Assembly (NCBI RefSeq): GCF_000428885.1 | Contig: NZ_AUAU01000012.1 | Span: 54,137 to 118,136, forward strand | Direction of reading: 5' to 3' | Source: Geothrix fermentans DSM 14018 | Lineage (GTDB): Bacteria; Acidobacteriota; Holophagae; Holophagales; Holophagaceae | DNA: 64,000 nt | Translations under genes and position numbers: made by a program | In this document: piece by piece, positions 8,082 through 15,740 of the stretch | How the letters are laid out: each line of letters begins with the position of its first letter | How positions within the stretch are numbered: position 1 is the first letter of the stretch | Notes under the pieces: model-generated | The model's database searches: none | Told to the model about the DNA's origin: nothing | The model's input: only the letters and a program-made list of their open reading frames with translations

Positions 8082-8489
8082 CTACTTCTGCCCCAGCCAG
8101 GCCGCGAACTCGGCGCCGGTGCGGAAGGCGCCCACCTGGCGGCGGACCTCCTTGCCATCGGCGTCCAGGACCACCATGGTGGGATAGGCTTCGAGGCCGA
8201 ACTTCTCGGCCAGCTTCTTCCCCTCGGCCAGCGGCGTCCGGTCGCGCTTCTCCACCAGGGCGGAGAAGGGCACCACCTTGGCCAGGGCGGCCTGGCCCTC
8301 GGCGCTGGGGAAGACGTTCTTCTGCAGGTACTGGCAGGGCGGGCACCACTCGGTCCAGAGGTCCATGAAGATGATCTTCTTCTCGGCCTTGGCGCGCTTG
8401 AGCGCGGTCTGGTAGTCGTGCTCCCACTTCACGGGTCCCTGGGCCACCAGGGGCGCGGCGATGAGCAGGACGGCGGCAAGGGCTTTCAT
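8082..8489 (-). CDS. Secreted thioredoxin-fold protein
   Basis: A 135-residue protein with a signal peptide (MKALAAVLLIAAPLVAQ) and a thioredoxin domain. The active site is WCPPC with cysteines at 49 and 52, and a cis-proline block YPTMVVLDADG follows near 100. It probably reduces or isomerises disulfides in the periplasm, or supplies reductant to cytochrome maturation. A GGAG site precedes the ATG at 8489. It is convergent with the Bat operon. Confidence 0.9.
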   Translation of the reverse strand: MKALAAVLLIAAPLVAQGPVKWEHDYQTALKRAKAEKKIIFMDLWTEWCPPCQYLQKNVFPSAEGQAALAKVVPFSALVEKRDRTPLAEGKKLAEKFGLEAYPTMVVLDADGKEVRRQVGAFRTGAEFAAWLGQK

Positions 8490-8657
8490 GCTGGAACTCC
8501 GGAAAAGGGGCGGACTGACCGCACATGGAATTGGATGGAGGCGGGCGGGCTTCCGTTCCATCTTCCAGGATAACCGGGCTAATCCGCCGGGTCCGAGGCC
8601 CGTAATCCCTGGTGAATCGGCGAGTGCCGAACCCCTTTCCTTCCAAGGAGGCCGCCC

Positions 8658-9005
8658 ATGCGCGCCGTCATGATCCCGCTGGCCCTGGCGGCCAGCCTCA
8701 GCCTTCCTCTGGCCGCGCAGACCGCGCGGTTCATCAAGGTGGACATCGTCTCCAAATCCTTCCACCACCATGCCAGGCAGAAGGGCGTGGACGGCCCCAA
8801 CGAGGTCCATGTCCGCATGCCCATCACCCTGGCCAACGGCATCCTCGACATGGCCGGCGAGGGCGAGATCAAGATCAACGGGGAAACCAAGAAGGGCATG
8901 AAGCCCGAGCAGCTCCAGAAGCTCCTCTCCAGCGCCAAGCCTGGGGACCTGCTCCTGGAAGTCACCACGGACAAGGGCGATCACATCCGAGTCACCGTCG
9001 AGTAG
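8658..9005 (+). CDS. Small secreted protein of unknown function
   Basis: A 115-residue protein with a signal peptide ending near LAAQ (about residue 21). The mature part alternates short strands with lysine-rich loops (GEGEIKINGETKKGMKPEQ) and ends DHIRVTVE. I do not recognise a family. AAGGAGG at 8645-8651 and a strong intrinsic terminator directly after the stop make it a convincing single-gene transcription unit. Confidence 0.8.
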   Translation: MRAVMIPLALAASLSLPLAAQTARFIKVDIVSKSFHHHARQKGVDGPNEVHVRMPITLANGILDMAGEGEIKINGETKKGMKPEQLQKLLSSAKPGDLLLEVTTDKGDHIRVTVE

Positions 9006-9031
9006 CCGGGAGCCCCTCCGCGCGCACCACA

Positions 9032-9055
9032 AGCCCCGCCCCGGCGGGGCTTTTT
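9032..9055 (+). terminator. Rho-independent terminator
   Basis: AGCCCCGCC and GGCGGGGCT form a 9-bp stem with a two-base loop region, followed by a T run to 9055. It lies 26 bases after the stop of the small secreted protein gene. Confidence 0.9.
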
Positions 9056-9076
9056 GATGGACGATCACGCCGCGCC

Positions 9077-9117
9077 ACTGAAGACTGAGGACTGAAGACT
9101 GAAGACTGAGGACTGCC
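9077..9117. repeat. Lone arm of the ACTGAGG/ACTGAAG heptamer repeat
   Basis: Five to six tandem heptamers (ACTGAAG, ACTGAGG) end at GACTGCC, matching the right arm of the 3793-3898 palindrome. No pairing partner is visible nearby. It ends just before the duplicated thioesterase fragment, so the partner may have been lost in the rearrangement that made that duplication. Confidence 0.75.
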
Positions 9118-9120
9118 CCC

Positions 9121-9264
9121 ATGGAATCGCTGACCGAACTCCGGGTGCGCTACGCCGAGACCGATGCCATGGGCATCGTGCACCACGGGGCCCCGTCCGC
9201 GACCGCAAGCGCAGCGCAGCGGGAGCGGGAGGGCAGCGCGGGGCGCTGTCCGATATGGGGGTAG
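9121..9264 (+). pseudogene. Truncated 5' duplicate of the thioesterase gene
   Basis: The first 66 bases (9121-9186) copy the start of the thioesterase gene at 9288 with only three differences, all synonymous third-position changes (Ser, Thr and His codons). After that the sequence diverges into a GC-rich stretch and the frame stops at 9262-9264, giving a 47-codon remnant. It is either a broken tandem copy or a host gene interrupted by a roughly 100-bp insert with partial duplication. Confidence 0.75.
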
Positions 9265-9287
9265 TCAGAGTGGTGGATAATCCAACC

Positions 9288-9680
9288 ATGGAATCTCTGA
9301 CCGAACTCCGGGTGCGCTACGCCGAGACGGATGCCATGGGCATCGTGCACCATGCGACCTACCCGGTGTGGATGGAGCTGGGGCGCAGCGACTTCCTGCG
9401 GGAGCTGGGCCAGAGCTACGCGGACTGGGAGGCCCGGGGCGTGCGCCTGGTGGTCAACGAGATCCGTGTGCGCTTCCGCGCCCCGGCCCGCTACGACGAG
9501 CTGGTGCAGGTGAAGACCTTCCTCCAGGAGACCGGCCGCCGCCGCATGGTGTTCGGCTACCGCATCGAGCGGGAGGGCACCCTCCTGGCCGAGGGGGAGA
9601 GCATCCACCTGGTGGCGGGGTCCGACAACCGCGCCCGGGTGCTGCCGGACGACCTCCTGGCCCTGGTTCAGGGCCGCTGA
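9288..9680 (+). CDS. Acyl-CoA thioesterase, 4-hydroxybenzoyl-CoA thioesterase (YbgC/FadM) type
   Basis: A 130-residue single hotdog domain. The N-terminal block YAETDAMGIVHHATYPVWMELGR carries the catalytic Asp (about residue 15) and the following helix of the 4HBT family. It should hydrolyse short or medium acyl-CoA thioesters in the cytoplasm. I chose ATG 9288 because it aligns exactly with the duplicated fragment at 9121. The 3' end overlaps the convergent GAF gene by 13 bases. Confidence 0.9.
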   Translation: MESLTELRVRYAETDAMGIVHHATYPVWMELGRSDFLRELGQSYADWEARGVRLVVNEIRVRFRAPARYDELVQVKTFLQETGRRRMVFGYRIEREGTLLAEGESIHLVAGSDNRARVLPDDLLALVQGR

Positions 9681-10309
9681 GCCGTCTCCGGGCACAGGCA
9701 GGTGGACATCAGGGCCGCCAGGGCGTCCATGACCCGCCGCCGGCTCTCGCTGAAGGCGTCCGTCTGGAAGCTCTGGAAGCTCACGAGCCCCAGGGGCCGC
9801 GCCCCGCGCCCCAGGGGCACGCCGTACCAGGAGTGCGGGATGAGTCCCGTGGCCTGTTCGGCCGCGGTGAGCAGGCTCCCCGCGGCATGGCCCTCCTCCA
9901 TGGTGCGGATGTAGATGGCCCGGTTGCCGGAGAGCACCCGCTCGGAGAGGCCGGCCCGCTCGGACAGCCGCCGCGCGGGATGCTGCCGCACCCGCCCGCC
10001 CTCGTGGTAGAGCACGAACTCCAGCTGATCGCCCTCCCAGTCCGCCATGGCCACGTAGAAACAGGCCAAGCCCAGGGGCTTGAAGCAGACCTCCATGAGC
10101 GCCTCGCCCAGCTCCCGCGCGGAGAACCCCGGACGGAGCCGCTCCACGGCGCCCAGGAGGAGGTCCCGGTCCTGGTCGAGGTGACGCACCAGTTCCTGAG
10201 TCTCCTCCAGGCGGAACCGGAGGGCCCGGGTCTCCCCCTCCAACTGATGCAGACGCTCCTCCCGCCCGGGGGGCGCCTGGTCCCTGGTTTTTCCCCCGAA
10301 GAGACCCAT
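9668..10309 (-). CDS. Coiled-coil GAF-domain protein
   Basis: A 213-residue protein. Residues 15-60 are heptad-rich (LHQLEGETRALRFRLEETQELVRHL), followed by a GAF-like sensor domain (about 60-205) with YGVPLGRGARPLGLVSF typical of the GAF core. No output domain is attached, so it may act through a partner. ATG 10309 is used; a GTG immediately upstream is also possible. It is divergent from cysS. Confidence 0.7.
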   Translation of the reverse strand: MGLFGGKTRDQAPPGREERLHQLEGETRALRFRLEETQELVRHLDQDRDLLLGAVERLRPGFSARELGEALMEVCFKPLGLACFYVAMADWEGDQLEFVLYHEGGRVRQHPARRLSERAGLSERVLSGNRAIYIRTMEEGHAAGSLLTAAEQATGLIPHSWYGVPLGRGARPLGLVSFQSFQTDAFSESRRRVMDALAALMSTCLCPETAQRP

Positions 10310-10360
10310 CACGTCACACGAAGCCTTCAGAAGATTGGATAAAGATGGTTACCTAGTGCC

Positions 10361-11809
10361 ATGAAGATGCAGCGACGGATCTCCCTTTTCAACACCCTGA
10401 CCCGGAAGATCGAGCCCGTGGTGCCGGTGGTGCCCGGAACCATTTCTTTGTACACCTGCGGTCCCACCGTCTACAACTATGCCCACATCGGAAATTTACG
10501 CACGTTCCTATTCCAGGACCTGCTCAAGCGGACCTTCCAGGCCGCTGGCCATGAGGTCCGCCACTGCATGAACATCACGGATGTCGAGGACAAGATCATC
10601 CGGGATTCCCAGGGCGCCCTACCCGCGGAAGCCACCAACGAGGCCCGCCACGGGGCCATGAAGGCCCTCACCGAGCGGTTCACGGCCATCTTCCTGGAGG
10701 ATCTGGACACCCTCCGCATCCAGAAGGCCGACTTCCTCCCCCGGGCCACGGGCTACCTTCCCCAGATGATCCGCCTGATCCAGGATTTGGAAGCCAAGGG
10801 CCTGGCCTATGCCCGCGAGGGCAGCGTCTACTACCGCATCGCGGGCCTGCCCCAGTACGGCTGCCTGGCCCACCTGGACCGCGAGGGCATGCAGGCGGGC
10901 GCCTCCGTGGATGCGGACGAATACGAGCGCGACTCGGTCACCGACTTCGTCCTGTGGAAGGCCGCCAAGCCCGGCGAGCCCTGGTGGGACAGCCCCTGGG
11001 GCCACGGCCGCCCCGGCTGGCACATCGAGTGCTCGGCCATGGGCATGGAGCTGCTGGGCGAGCGGGTGGACATCCACAGCGGCGGCGTCGACCTCATCTT
11101 CCCCCACCACGAGAACGAGATCGCCCAGAGCGAGGGCTGCCTGGGCCACCGCTGGGTGAACCACTGGGTCCACGGCGAGTTCCTGCTGGTCGAAGGCCAG
11201 AAGATGTCCAAGAGCCTGGGGAACTTCTTCACCCTGCGGGATCTGGTCGCCAAGGGCGTGGATCCCATCTCCCTGCGCTACGCCATCCAGAGCAACCACT
11301 ACCGCAAGGTGCTGAACTTCAGCTTCGAGGGCCTCCGGGCCGCGGACAACTCACTGAAGCGCATCCGCGCCTTCCGCACGCGCATGGAGGGCGAAGGCCA
11401 GGCCGGCGGCGGCCCCTGGGCCGAGGCCCTGGATCCCGCGAAGCGGCTGGAGGAGGCCCGGGAGGCCTTCTGGGCGGCCATGGCCGATGACCTCAACACC
11501 CCCGAGGCCCTGGCGGCGATCTTCACGCTCATCAGCGACCTCAACGCCCAGGACGACCACGTGGCCCTCACGCGCGAGGCGCGGGACGCCGTGCTGGCCT
11601 TCCTGGACGAGACCGACGCCATCTTCGCCGCCTGGCCCCACGAGGAAGCCAGCCTCGACGCCGACGTGGAGGCCCTCATCGAGGCCCGCCGCGCCGCCAA
11701 GGCCGCCAAGAACTGGCCCGAGGCCGACCGGGTCCGCGACCAGCTCAAGGCCATGGGCATCGTCCTGGAGGACCGCAAGGACGGCACGGTGGGCTGGAGA
11801 AGAGGCTAG
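10361..11809 (+). CDS. cysS: Cysteinyl-tRNA synthetase
   Basis: A 482-residue class I synthetase that charges tRNA-Cys. The HIGH-type motif is HIGN at 42-45 and KMSKS begins at residue 281. Zinc-binding elements include CGPTVYNY near 33 and WHIECSAMG, GGVDLIFPHHENEIAQSE in the catalytic core. Length matches the family. It is followed by a perfect 19-bp hairpin shared with the convergent gene. Confidence 0.97.
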   Translation: MKMQRRISLFNTLTRKIEPVVPVVPGTISLYTCGPTVYNYAHIGNLRTFLFQDLLKRTFQAAGHEVRHCMNITDVEDKIIRDSQGALPAEATNEARHGAMKALTERFTAIFLEDLDTLRIQKADFLPRATGYLPQMIRLIQDLEAKGLAYAREGSVYYRIAGLPQYGCLAHLDREGMQAGASVDADEYERDSVTDFVLWKAAKPGEPWWDSPWGHGRPGWHIECSAMGMELLGERVDIHSGGVDLIFPHHENEIAQSEGCLGHRWVNHWVHGEFLLVEGQKMSKSLGNFFTLRDLVAKGVDPISLRYAIQSNHYRKVLNFSFEGLRAADNSLKRIRAFRTRMEGEGQAGGGPWAEALDPAKRLEEAREAFWAAMADDLNTPEALAAIFTLISDLNAQDDHVALTREARDAVLAFLDETDAIFAAWPHEEASLDADVEALIEARRAAKAAKNWPEADRVRDQLKAMGIVLEDRKDGTVGWRRG

Positions 11810-11820
11810 TCTTTCCGTAC

Positions 11821-11860
11821 GGAGAACGGCCCTCGCGCCTTGGCGCGAGGGCCGTTCTCC
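11821..11860. terminator. Perfect 19-bp hairpin between convergent genes
   Basis: Arms 11821-11839 and 11842-11860 are fully complementary around a TT loop. There is no long T run, but the position between the cysS stop and the convergent PstS-like stop suggests a bidirectional terminator. Confidence 0.8.
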
Positions 11861-11861
11861 G

Positions 11862-12857
11862 CTAGCGGCTCAGCCGCTTCAAGGCGATCTGGATGAACTC
11901 GGGCGGGCCCGGGAGGAGGCCGGAGTCGGCCACGGCGTTCTGGCCTTCCTGGGTCAGGAGGAAGTGGATGACCTCGTTCACCGGCGCCGGGAGGGGCTGG
12001 CCGGGGGTCCGGTTCAGGTAGGCGTAGAAGAGGCGGGGCATGGGGTACTTGCTGGTGGTGACGGCTTCCTGATTCGGGAACCGGGCGTCCTCCATGTGGT
12101 AGGGCGTCACGGGCAGCACCTTGTTGGCGAAGTACCAGGAGGCCATGGTGCCGAAGGCGATGCCCGCCCGATCGGTCATGACTGCCTCCGCCAGCGCCGA
12201 GGAATCGCCGCGATCCTGGATGCCCGGGCGGTATTCGCCCTTGAGCATGGCCTGGGTGGCGAAGGAGGTGCGGGTGTTGGTGCCCTCGGCCCGGGCATAG
12301 GCCACGATGGGCAGCTTGGCCCACTCGCCCTTCAGCCCGAGATCGCCCCAGGTGAGGGCCGGTGCCTTGCTGCCCCCCAGGCGGGTCCTGGAGTAGATGG
12401 CGTCCAGCTGTTCCATGGAGATGGAAGTGATGGGGTTCGCCTTGTTGACGAAGACGATGTTGGCGTCCAGGCAGACGGGGATGCGCATGGGCATGTAGCC
12501 GAACTTCGTCTGGAAGGCCTTGCTCTCATCCTGCGTCAGCTCCCGGTCCGCGAGGATGAGCAGGGCGCCGCCATCCTGGAAATCCTTGACCGCATCCTTG
12601 GTGAGCTTGGAACGGTAGATCAGCTTGGCTTCGGGGTGGAACTTCCGGAAGCCGGCGGACCACTCGTCGCCGAGGTCCATGAGCTCGTCCGCCCCCGGCA
12701 GGTCGACGGGGCCCTTCACCGCGGCCTGCGGCTGGTAGCGGGGCACCGACGCGGGCACCTTGGCCCGGGCCTGGGCCGTCTGGGCCCGGAGCCCAGGGAA
12801 AGACATCCCCAGCACCACGGCCAAGCCCGCGGCGAAGTGCGTGCGGTTCCCTCTCAT
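11862..12857 (-). CDS. PstS-like phosphate-type ABC transporter substrate-binding protein
   Basis: A 331-residue protein with an N-terminal signal peptide (about residues 1-26). The body has the periplasmic binding protein II layout of PstS-like proteins: VFVNKANPITSISMEQLDAIY, then EGTNTRTSFATQ and RAGIAFGTMASWYF. It probably binds phosphate or a related oxyanion. No pstC, pstA or pstB permease or ATPase lies beside it, so it may be an orphan binding protein or have a signalling or electron-transfer-related role. Confidence 0.82.
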   Translation of the reverse strand: MRGNRTHFAAGLAVVLGMSFPGLRAQTAQARAKVPASVPRYQPQAAVKGPVDLPGADELMDLGDEWSAGFRKFHPEAKLIYRSKLTKDAVKDFQDGGALLILADRELTQDESKAFQTKFGYMPMRIPVCLDANIVFVNKANPITSISMEQLDAIYSRTRLGGSKAPALTWGDLGLKGEWAKLPIVAYARAEGTNTRTSFATQAMLKGEYRPGIQDRGDSSALAEAVMTDRAGIAFGTMASWYFANKVLPVTPYHMEDARFPNQEAVTTSKYPMPRLFYAYLNRTPGQPLPAPVNEVIHFLLTQEGQNAVADSGLLPGPPEFIQIALKRLSR

Positions 12858-13019
12858 ATGGACCCTCCGGACTCAGGGACGCCGGGAGAATACCCTCCGC
12901 GTCGGTCTCCTGAATGTTCAACGATTAACTAGCAATGATCTGGAAAGATGCCGCCATAGATGCCTTAGTGGTCATGATCCTACACCCGTATCAGCGGCCC
13001 CCATTCCCCCGCATCCAAA

Positions 13020-13035
13020 CGTGATTGAGGTCACG
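13020..13035. promoter_or_regulatory. CRP/FNR-family palindrome upstream of the cytochrome gene
   Basis: CGTGA-TTGAGG-TCACG is a perfect 5-bp inverted repeat with the 6-bp spacing of CRP-type sites. It lies about 130 bp upstream of the tetraheme cytochrome start, inside a 308-bp spacer that otherwise shows no gene. Confidence 0.5.
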
Positions 13036-13165
13036 CATGGGCGGAAAAACCGACCGGAAGCTGGATCCGGAGCGCCAGCCGAGGCACGCTGCTCGCACAA
13101 GGCCCCTGTATTCTGTGGACTTCCCCCCCGACCCGGCCGCGCCGCCCGGGCCATGAAGGATTGCC

Positions 13166-13522
13166 ATGACCCCTGTCCGATGCCTCGCCAGCCTGCTCTG
13201 CGGCCTGTTCCTGGCCCTGCCCTCGTCCGCCCAGGAAACCGGCAGCCACAAGCTTCCCGAGCACCATGCGAAGGCGGGGGTCCACTGCTTCGACTGCCAC
13301 CACGAGGAGAAGCCCACCAAGAAGGCGGTGGCATCTGACTCCTGCATGACCTGCCACGGCGACTACCCCGCCATGAAGGCCCTGACCAAGGATGCGAAGC
13401 CCAACCCCCACGATTCGCACCTGGGGGAGATTCCCTGCACGGAGTGCCACCGGCAGCACCAGGCCCCCAAGGTGAAGTGCCTGGAATGCCACGAGGGCAA
13501 GTTCAAGTTCAATATCCGGTGA
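13166..13522 (+). CDS. Periplasmic tetraheme cytochrome c (cytochrome c3 family)
   Basis: A 118-residue protein with a signal peptide (cleavage near SSAQ, about 23) and four CxxCH heme sites: CFDCH at 41, CMTCH at 60, CTECH at 91 and CLECH at 105. Extra histidines (HH at 33-34, H82, H85, H98) could be axial ligands. The spacing and the block HLGEIPCTECHRQHQAPKVKC resemble the heme domain of flavocytochrome c fumarate reductases and small tetraheme cytochromes, so it probably shuttles electrons across the periplasm. Its 3' end overlaps the convergent glycosyltransferase by 14 bases. Confidence 0.93.
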   Translation: MTPVRCLASLLCGLFLALPSSAQETGSHKLPEHHAKAGVHCFDCHHEEKPTKKAVASDSCMTCHGDYPAMKALTKDAKPNPHDSHLGEIPCTECHRQHQAPKVKCLECHEGKFKFNIR

Positions 13523-14492
13523 GGGCCGCGCGGACCTGATCGGGCGCCAGTTCCTCCAGGCACTGCCGCCGCTGGCAGGCGCGTTCCCGGCAGGGGGAGC
13601 AGCCGATGCCCGTGCGGAGCACCACGCCGGCGCCCTCCGGCAGGCCCGCCACCACCGGATCGCTGGATCCGTAGAGGCCGAGGGCGGGCACGCCCAGGAC
13701 GACCGCCAGGTGCAGGAGGCCCGTGTCCGGCGCCACCACCCGGTCCGCCTGCCGCAGGGCCGCCGCCAGCTGCCAGAAGCCCAGCCGGGGCAGGGCCGCC
13801 ACCCCCGTCGTCTCCGGCAGCCAGTCCCGAAGATCCTCCTCCTCGGGCCCCAGGGACCAGCGCAGGTCCCAGCGGTCCTTCAGCATCGCCGCCAGGGCGA
13901 TCCAGTGCCGCAGGGGCCAGCGCTTGATGGCCCCCCGGCGGGAGGCGCCGGGCACCAGGACGGCGCGGGGTTTCGCCCCCTTCTGCCAGAGGTCGCCCGG
14001 ATCCGGCAGGGCCACGTCCTTCAGGACTGGCCGGAAGCGGCCCAACCCAGGCACGCCCCGGTCCAGGCCGAAAGCCCGGGAGAGCCCCAGGGCCTGGCCG
14101 TAGCGGGTCTGGTGGCGGAAGGGCAGCGGGCGGGTCTGGAGGGAGCCCGCGAACTCCTTGGTGACGCCATCGCCCCAGCGCTCGGGGATGGCCGCCAGCT
14201 TCGGGATGAGGGCCGCCTTGAGGATGCCGTGGAAGTCCAGGCTGGCCTCCGCATCCCGGATCAGTCCCGCCACACGCTTCAGCTCCGGCAGGGCCGACAG
14301 AGGGTTCGACAGGCGCCGGCGGCGCACGATCACCGGCTCCAGCCAGGGCAGCGGCTCCAGCAGGAAGGCGTGGCGGTCCTCCACCACGGCCCGGAAACGG
14401 GCGTCGGGAAAGGCTTCGCGCAGGTTGGCCCAGGCGGGCATGACCCGGAGGATGTCGCCGAGGGCGGAGAGGCGGAGCAGGACCAGATCCAT
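13509..14492 (-). CDS. Glycosyltransferase family 9 (heptosyltransferase-like)
   Basis: A 327-residue protein. The N-terminus MDLVLLRLSALGDILRVMPA is the classic heptosyltransferase start. A second Rossmann half has VLVPGASRRGAIKRWPLRHW and the nucleotide-sugar site DTGLLHLAVVLGVPALGLYGSSDP. The C-terminus has cysteines in CSPCRERACQRRQC, also common in the family. It should add a heptose or similar sugar to the lipopolysaccharide core. It is divergent from the acyltransferase gene. Confidence 0.9.
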   Translation of the reverse strand: MDLVLLRLSALGDILRVMPAWANLREAFPDARFRAVVEDRHAFLLEPLPWLEPVIVRRRRLSNPLSALPELKRVAGLIRDAEASLDFHGILKAALIPKLAAIPERWGDGVTKEFAGSLQTRPLPFRHQTRYGQALGLSRAFGLDRGVPGLGRFRPVLKDVALPDPGDLWQKGAKPRAVLVPGASRRGAIKRWPLRHWIALAAMLKDRWDLRWSLGPEEEDLRDWLPETTGVAALPRLGFWQLAAALRQADRVVAPDTGLLHLAVVLGVPALGLYGSSDPVVAGLPEGAGVVLRTGIGCSPCRERACQRRQCLEELAPDQVRAALTGY

Positions 14493-14530
14493 GCCCCCAT
14501 GCTACCTGCCGACTCCGCTAGGCTGTCGGC

Positions 14531-15352
14531 ATGAAGCCTTTTGCCAGGGACCAGTCCAAGAATCCCCCTCCGGTGAACGCGCTGGACCGGCTGCTGCGCC
14601 GCTTCTCCCGCTTCGCCTACGGGGCCGCGGTCCTGGCGATGTACGCCGTGGCTTCCACGGCCCTGGGCCTGGCCCTCGCCCCGGCCCTGTGGCTCTGGCC
14701 CATCCTCCACGGGTGGATCCGCCCCCTCCCGGGGCCCCTCTCCTGGATCCTGGCGGGCTGCGGCCTGGCCTTCTGCTTCTTCCTCTCGGGGCTGACGCTG
14801 CTGATCGTGGTCCCCGTCTACAACTGGGTGCTGCCCACCCGGGTGAGGGCCTTCAAGGGCGGCTACTACACCCTCCACGCCGTGCCCTGGTTCCTGCACA
14901 ACGGGCTGTTCTACCTGGTGCGGTTCACCTTCCTGCCCTTCGTCACGCTCACCCCCTTCGGCGTGTGGTTCCTCCGGGCCATGGGCATGAAGATCGGCCG
15001 CCACGCCTTCATCAACACCGAGCACATCAGCGATCCCCAGCTCATCACCATCGGCGACGACGCGGCCCTGGGGGGCAGCGTGCGCCTCTGCGCCCACTAC
15101 GGCGGCGCGGGAAACCTGGTCATCTCCCCCGTGGTCGTGGGCAACCGGGCGACCCTGGGCCTGGCCTGCTGCATCATGGGCGACGTGGTCATCGGCGACG
15201 ACGCCACCATCCTGCCCGAGAGCGTGGTGCTGCCGGGGAGCCGGGTGGGGACGGGGGAGACCTGGGGCGGCGTCCCCGCGCGCAAGATCGAGCGAGCTGA
15301 GATGGACAAGATCAAGGCTGAGGTCCGGGGCATGGCCGAAGCCCTGGGGTGA
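14531..15352 (+). CDS. Membrane-anchored left-handed beta-helix acyltransferase
   Basis: A 273-residue protein with two hydrophobic segments (about 33-60 and 73-97) and a C-terminal hexapeptide-repeat domain (about 155-250), visible as LITIGDDAALGG, NLVISPVVVGNRATLG and DVVIGDDATILPES. Such domains transfer acyl or acetyl groups to sugars or amino groups. Together with the divergent heptosyltransferase-like gene it may modify surface glycans. Its stop is followed after eight bases by the 31-bp tandem array. Confidence 0.78.
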   Translation: MKPFARDQSKNPPPVNALDRLLRRFSRFAYGAAVLAMYAVASTALGLALAPALWLWPILHGWIRPLPGPLSWILAGCGLAFCFFLSGLTLLIVVPVYNWVLPTRVRAFKGGYYTLHAVPWFLHNGLFYLVRFTFLPFVTLTPFGVWFLRAMGMKIGRHAFINTEHISDPQLITIGDDAALGGSVRLCAHYGGAGNLVISPVVVGNRATLGLACCIMGDVVIGDDATILPESVVLPGSRVGTGETWGGVPARKIERAEMDKIKAEVRGMAEALG

Positions 15353-15360
15353 CGCCGTAT

Positions 15361-15571
15361 CCGAGGTGATGCCCTCCCTGTGGGGCCACTTCTGAGGTGA
15401 TTCCCTCCCTGTGGGGCCACTTCTGAGGTGATTCCCTCTCTGTGGGGCCCTTCTGAGGTGATTCCCTCCCTGTGGGGCCACTTCTGAGGTGATTCCCTCC
15501 CTGTGGGGCCACTTCTGAGGTGATTCCATCTCTGTGGGGCCCTTCTGAGGTGATTCCCTCCCTGTGGGGCC
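15361..15571. repeat. Seven-copy 31-bp tandem repeat array
   Basis: Units begin at 15361, 15392, 15423, 15453, 15484, 15515 and 15545. The consensus is CTGAGGTGATTCCCTCCCTG plus TGGGGCCACTT. Units 3 and 6 are 30 bp and share a C-to-T change and the same shortened end, so there is a 92-bp three-unit higher-order period. There are no spacers, so it is not a CRISPR array. Each unit contains short self-complementary pairs, GAGG/CCTC and GTGG/CCAC. It lies in the spacer between the acyltransferase and a TPR-like gene. Confidence 0.95.
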
Positions 15572-15578
15572 CCGCTCC

Positions 15579-15599
15579 AGGGGCTGCCCCGCAGCCCCT
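15579..15599. terminator. Short GC hairpin after the tandem array
   Basis: AGGGGCTGC-CCC-GCAGCCCCT forms a perfect 9-bp stem. No T tract follows, so termination is uncertain. The bases after it, to 15740, show a doubled ACATGGTCGGG word and no gene. Confidence 0.45.
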
Positions 15600-15740
15600 T
15601 CCGCGACCCACATGGTCGGGACATGGTCGGGAGCCTTGGGATAAGCCGACATCCGACCCCAGGACTAGCCAAGGCTGGCGGATCCCGGAACAATGAAGGT
15701 TTCCCCCCGGGGGCGCCCCCCTTCATTCTGGGTCTTGCTG

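Noticed and set aside
8490..8657. Regulatory RNA upstream of the small secreted protein
   Set aside because: The spacer shows no clear stem or known riboswitch pattern; I see only a ribosome binding site.
11862..12857. A complete pst phosphate uptake operon
   Set aside because: Only the binding-protein gene is present; neighbours are cysS and a cytochrome.
15361..15571. Possible CRISPR array
   Set aside because: The units are directly adjacent with no unique spacers, and no cas genes are present.
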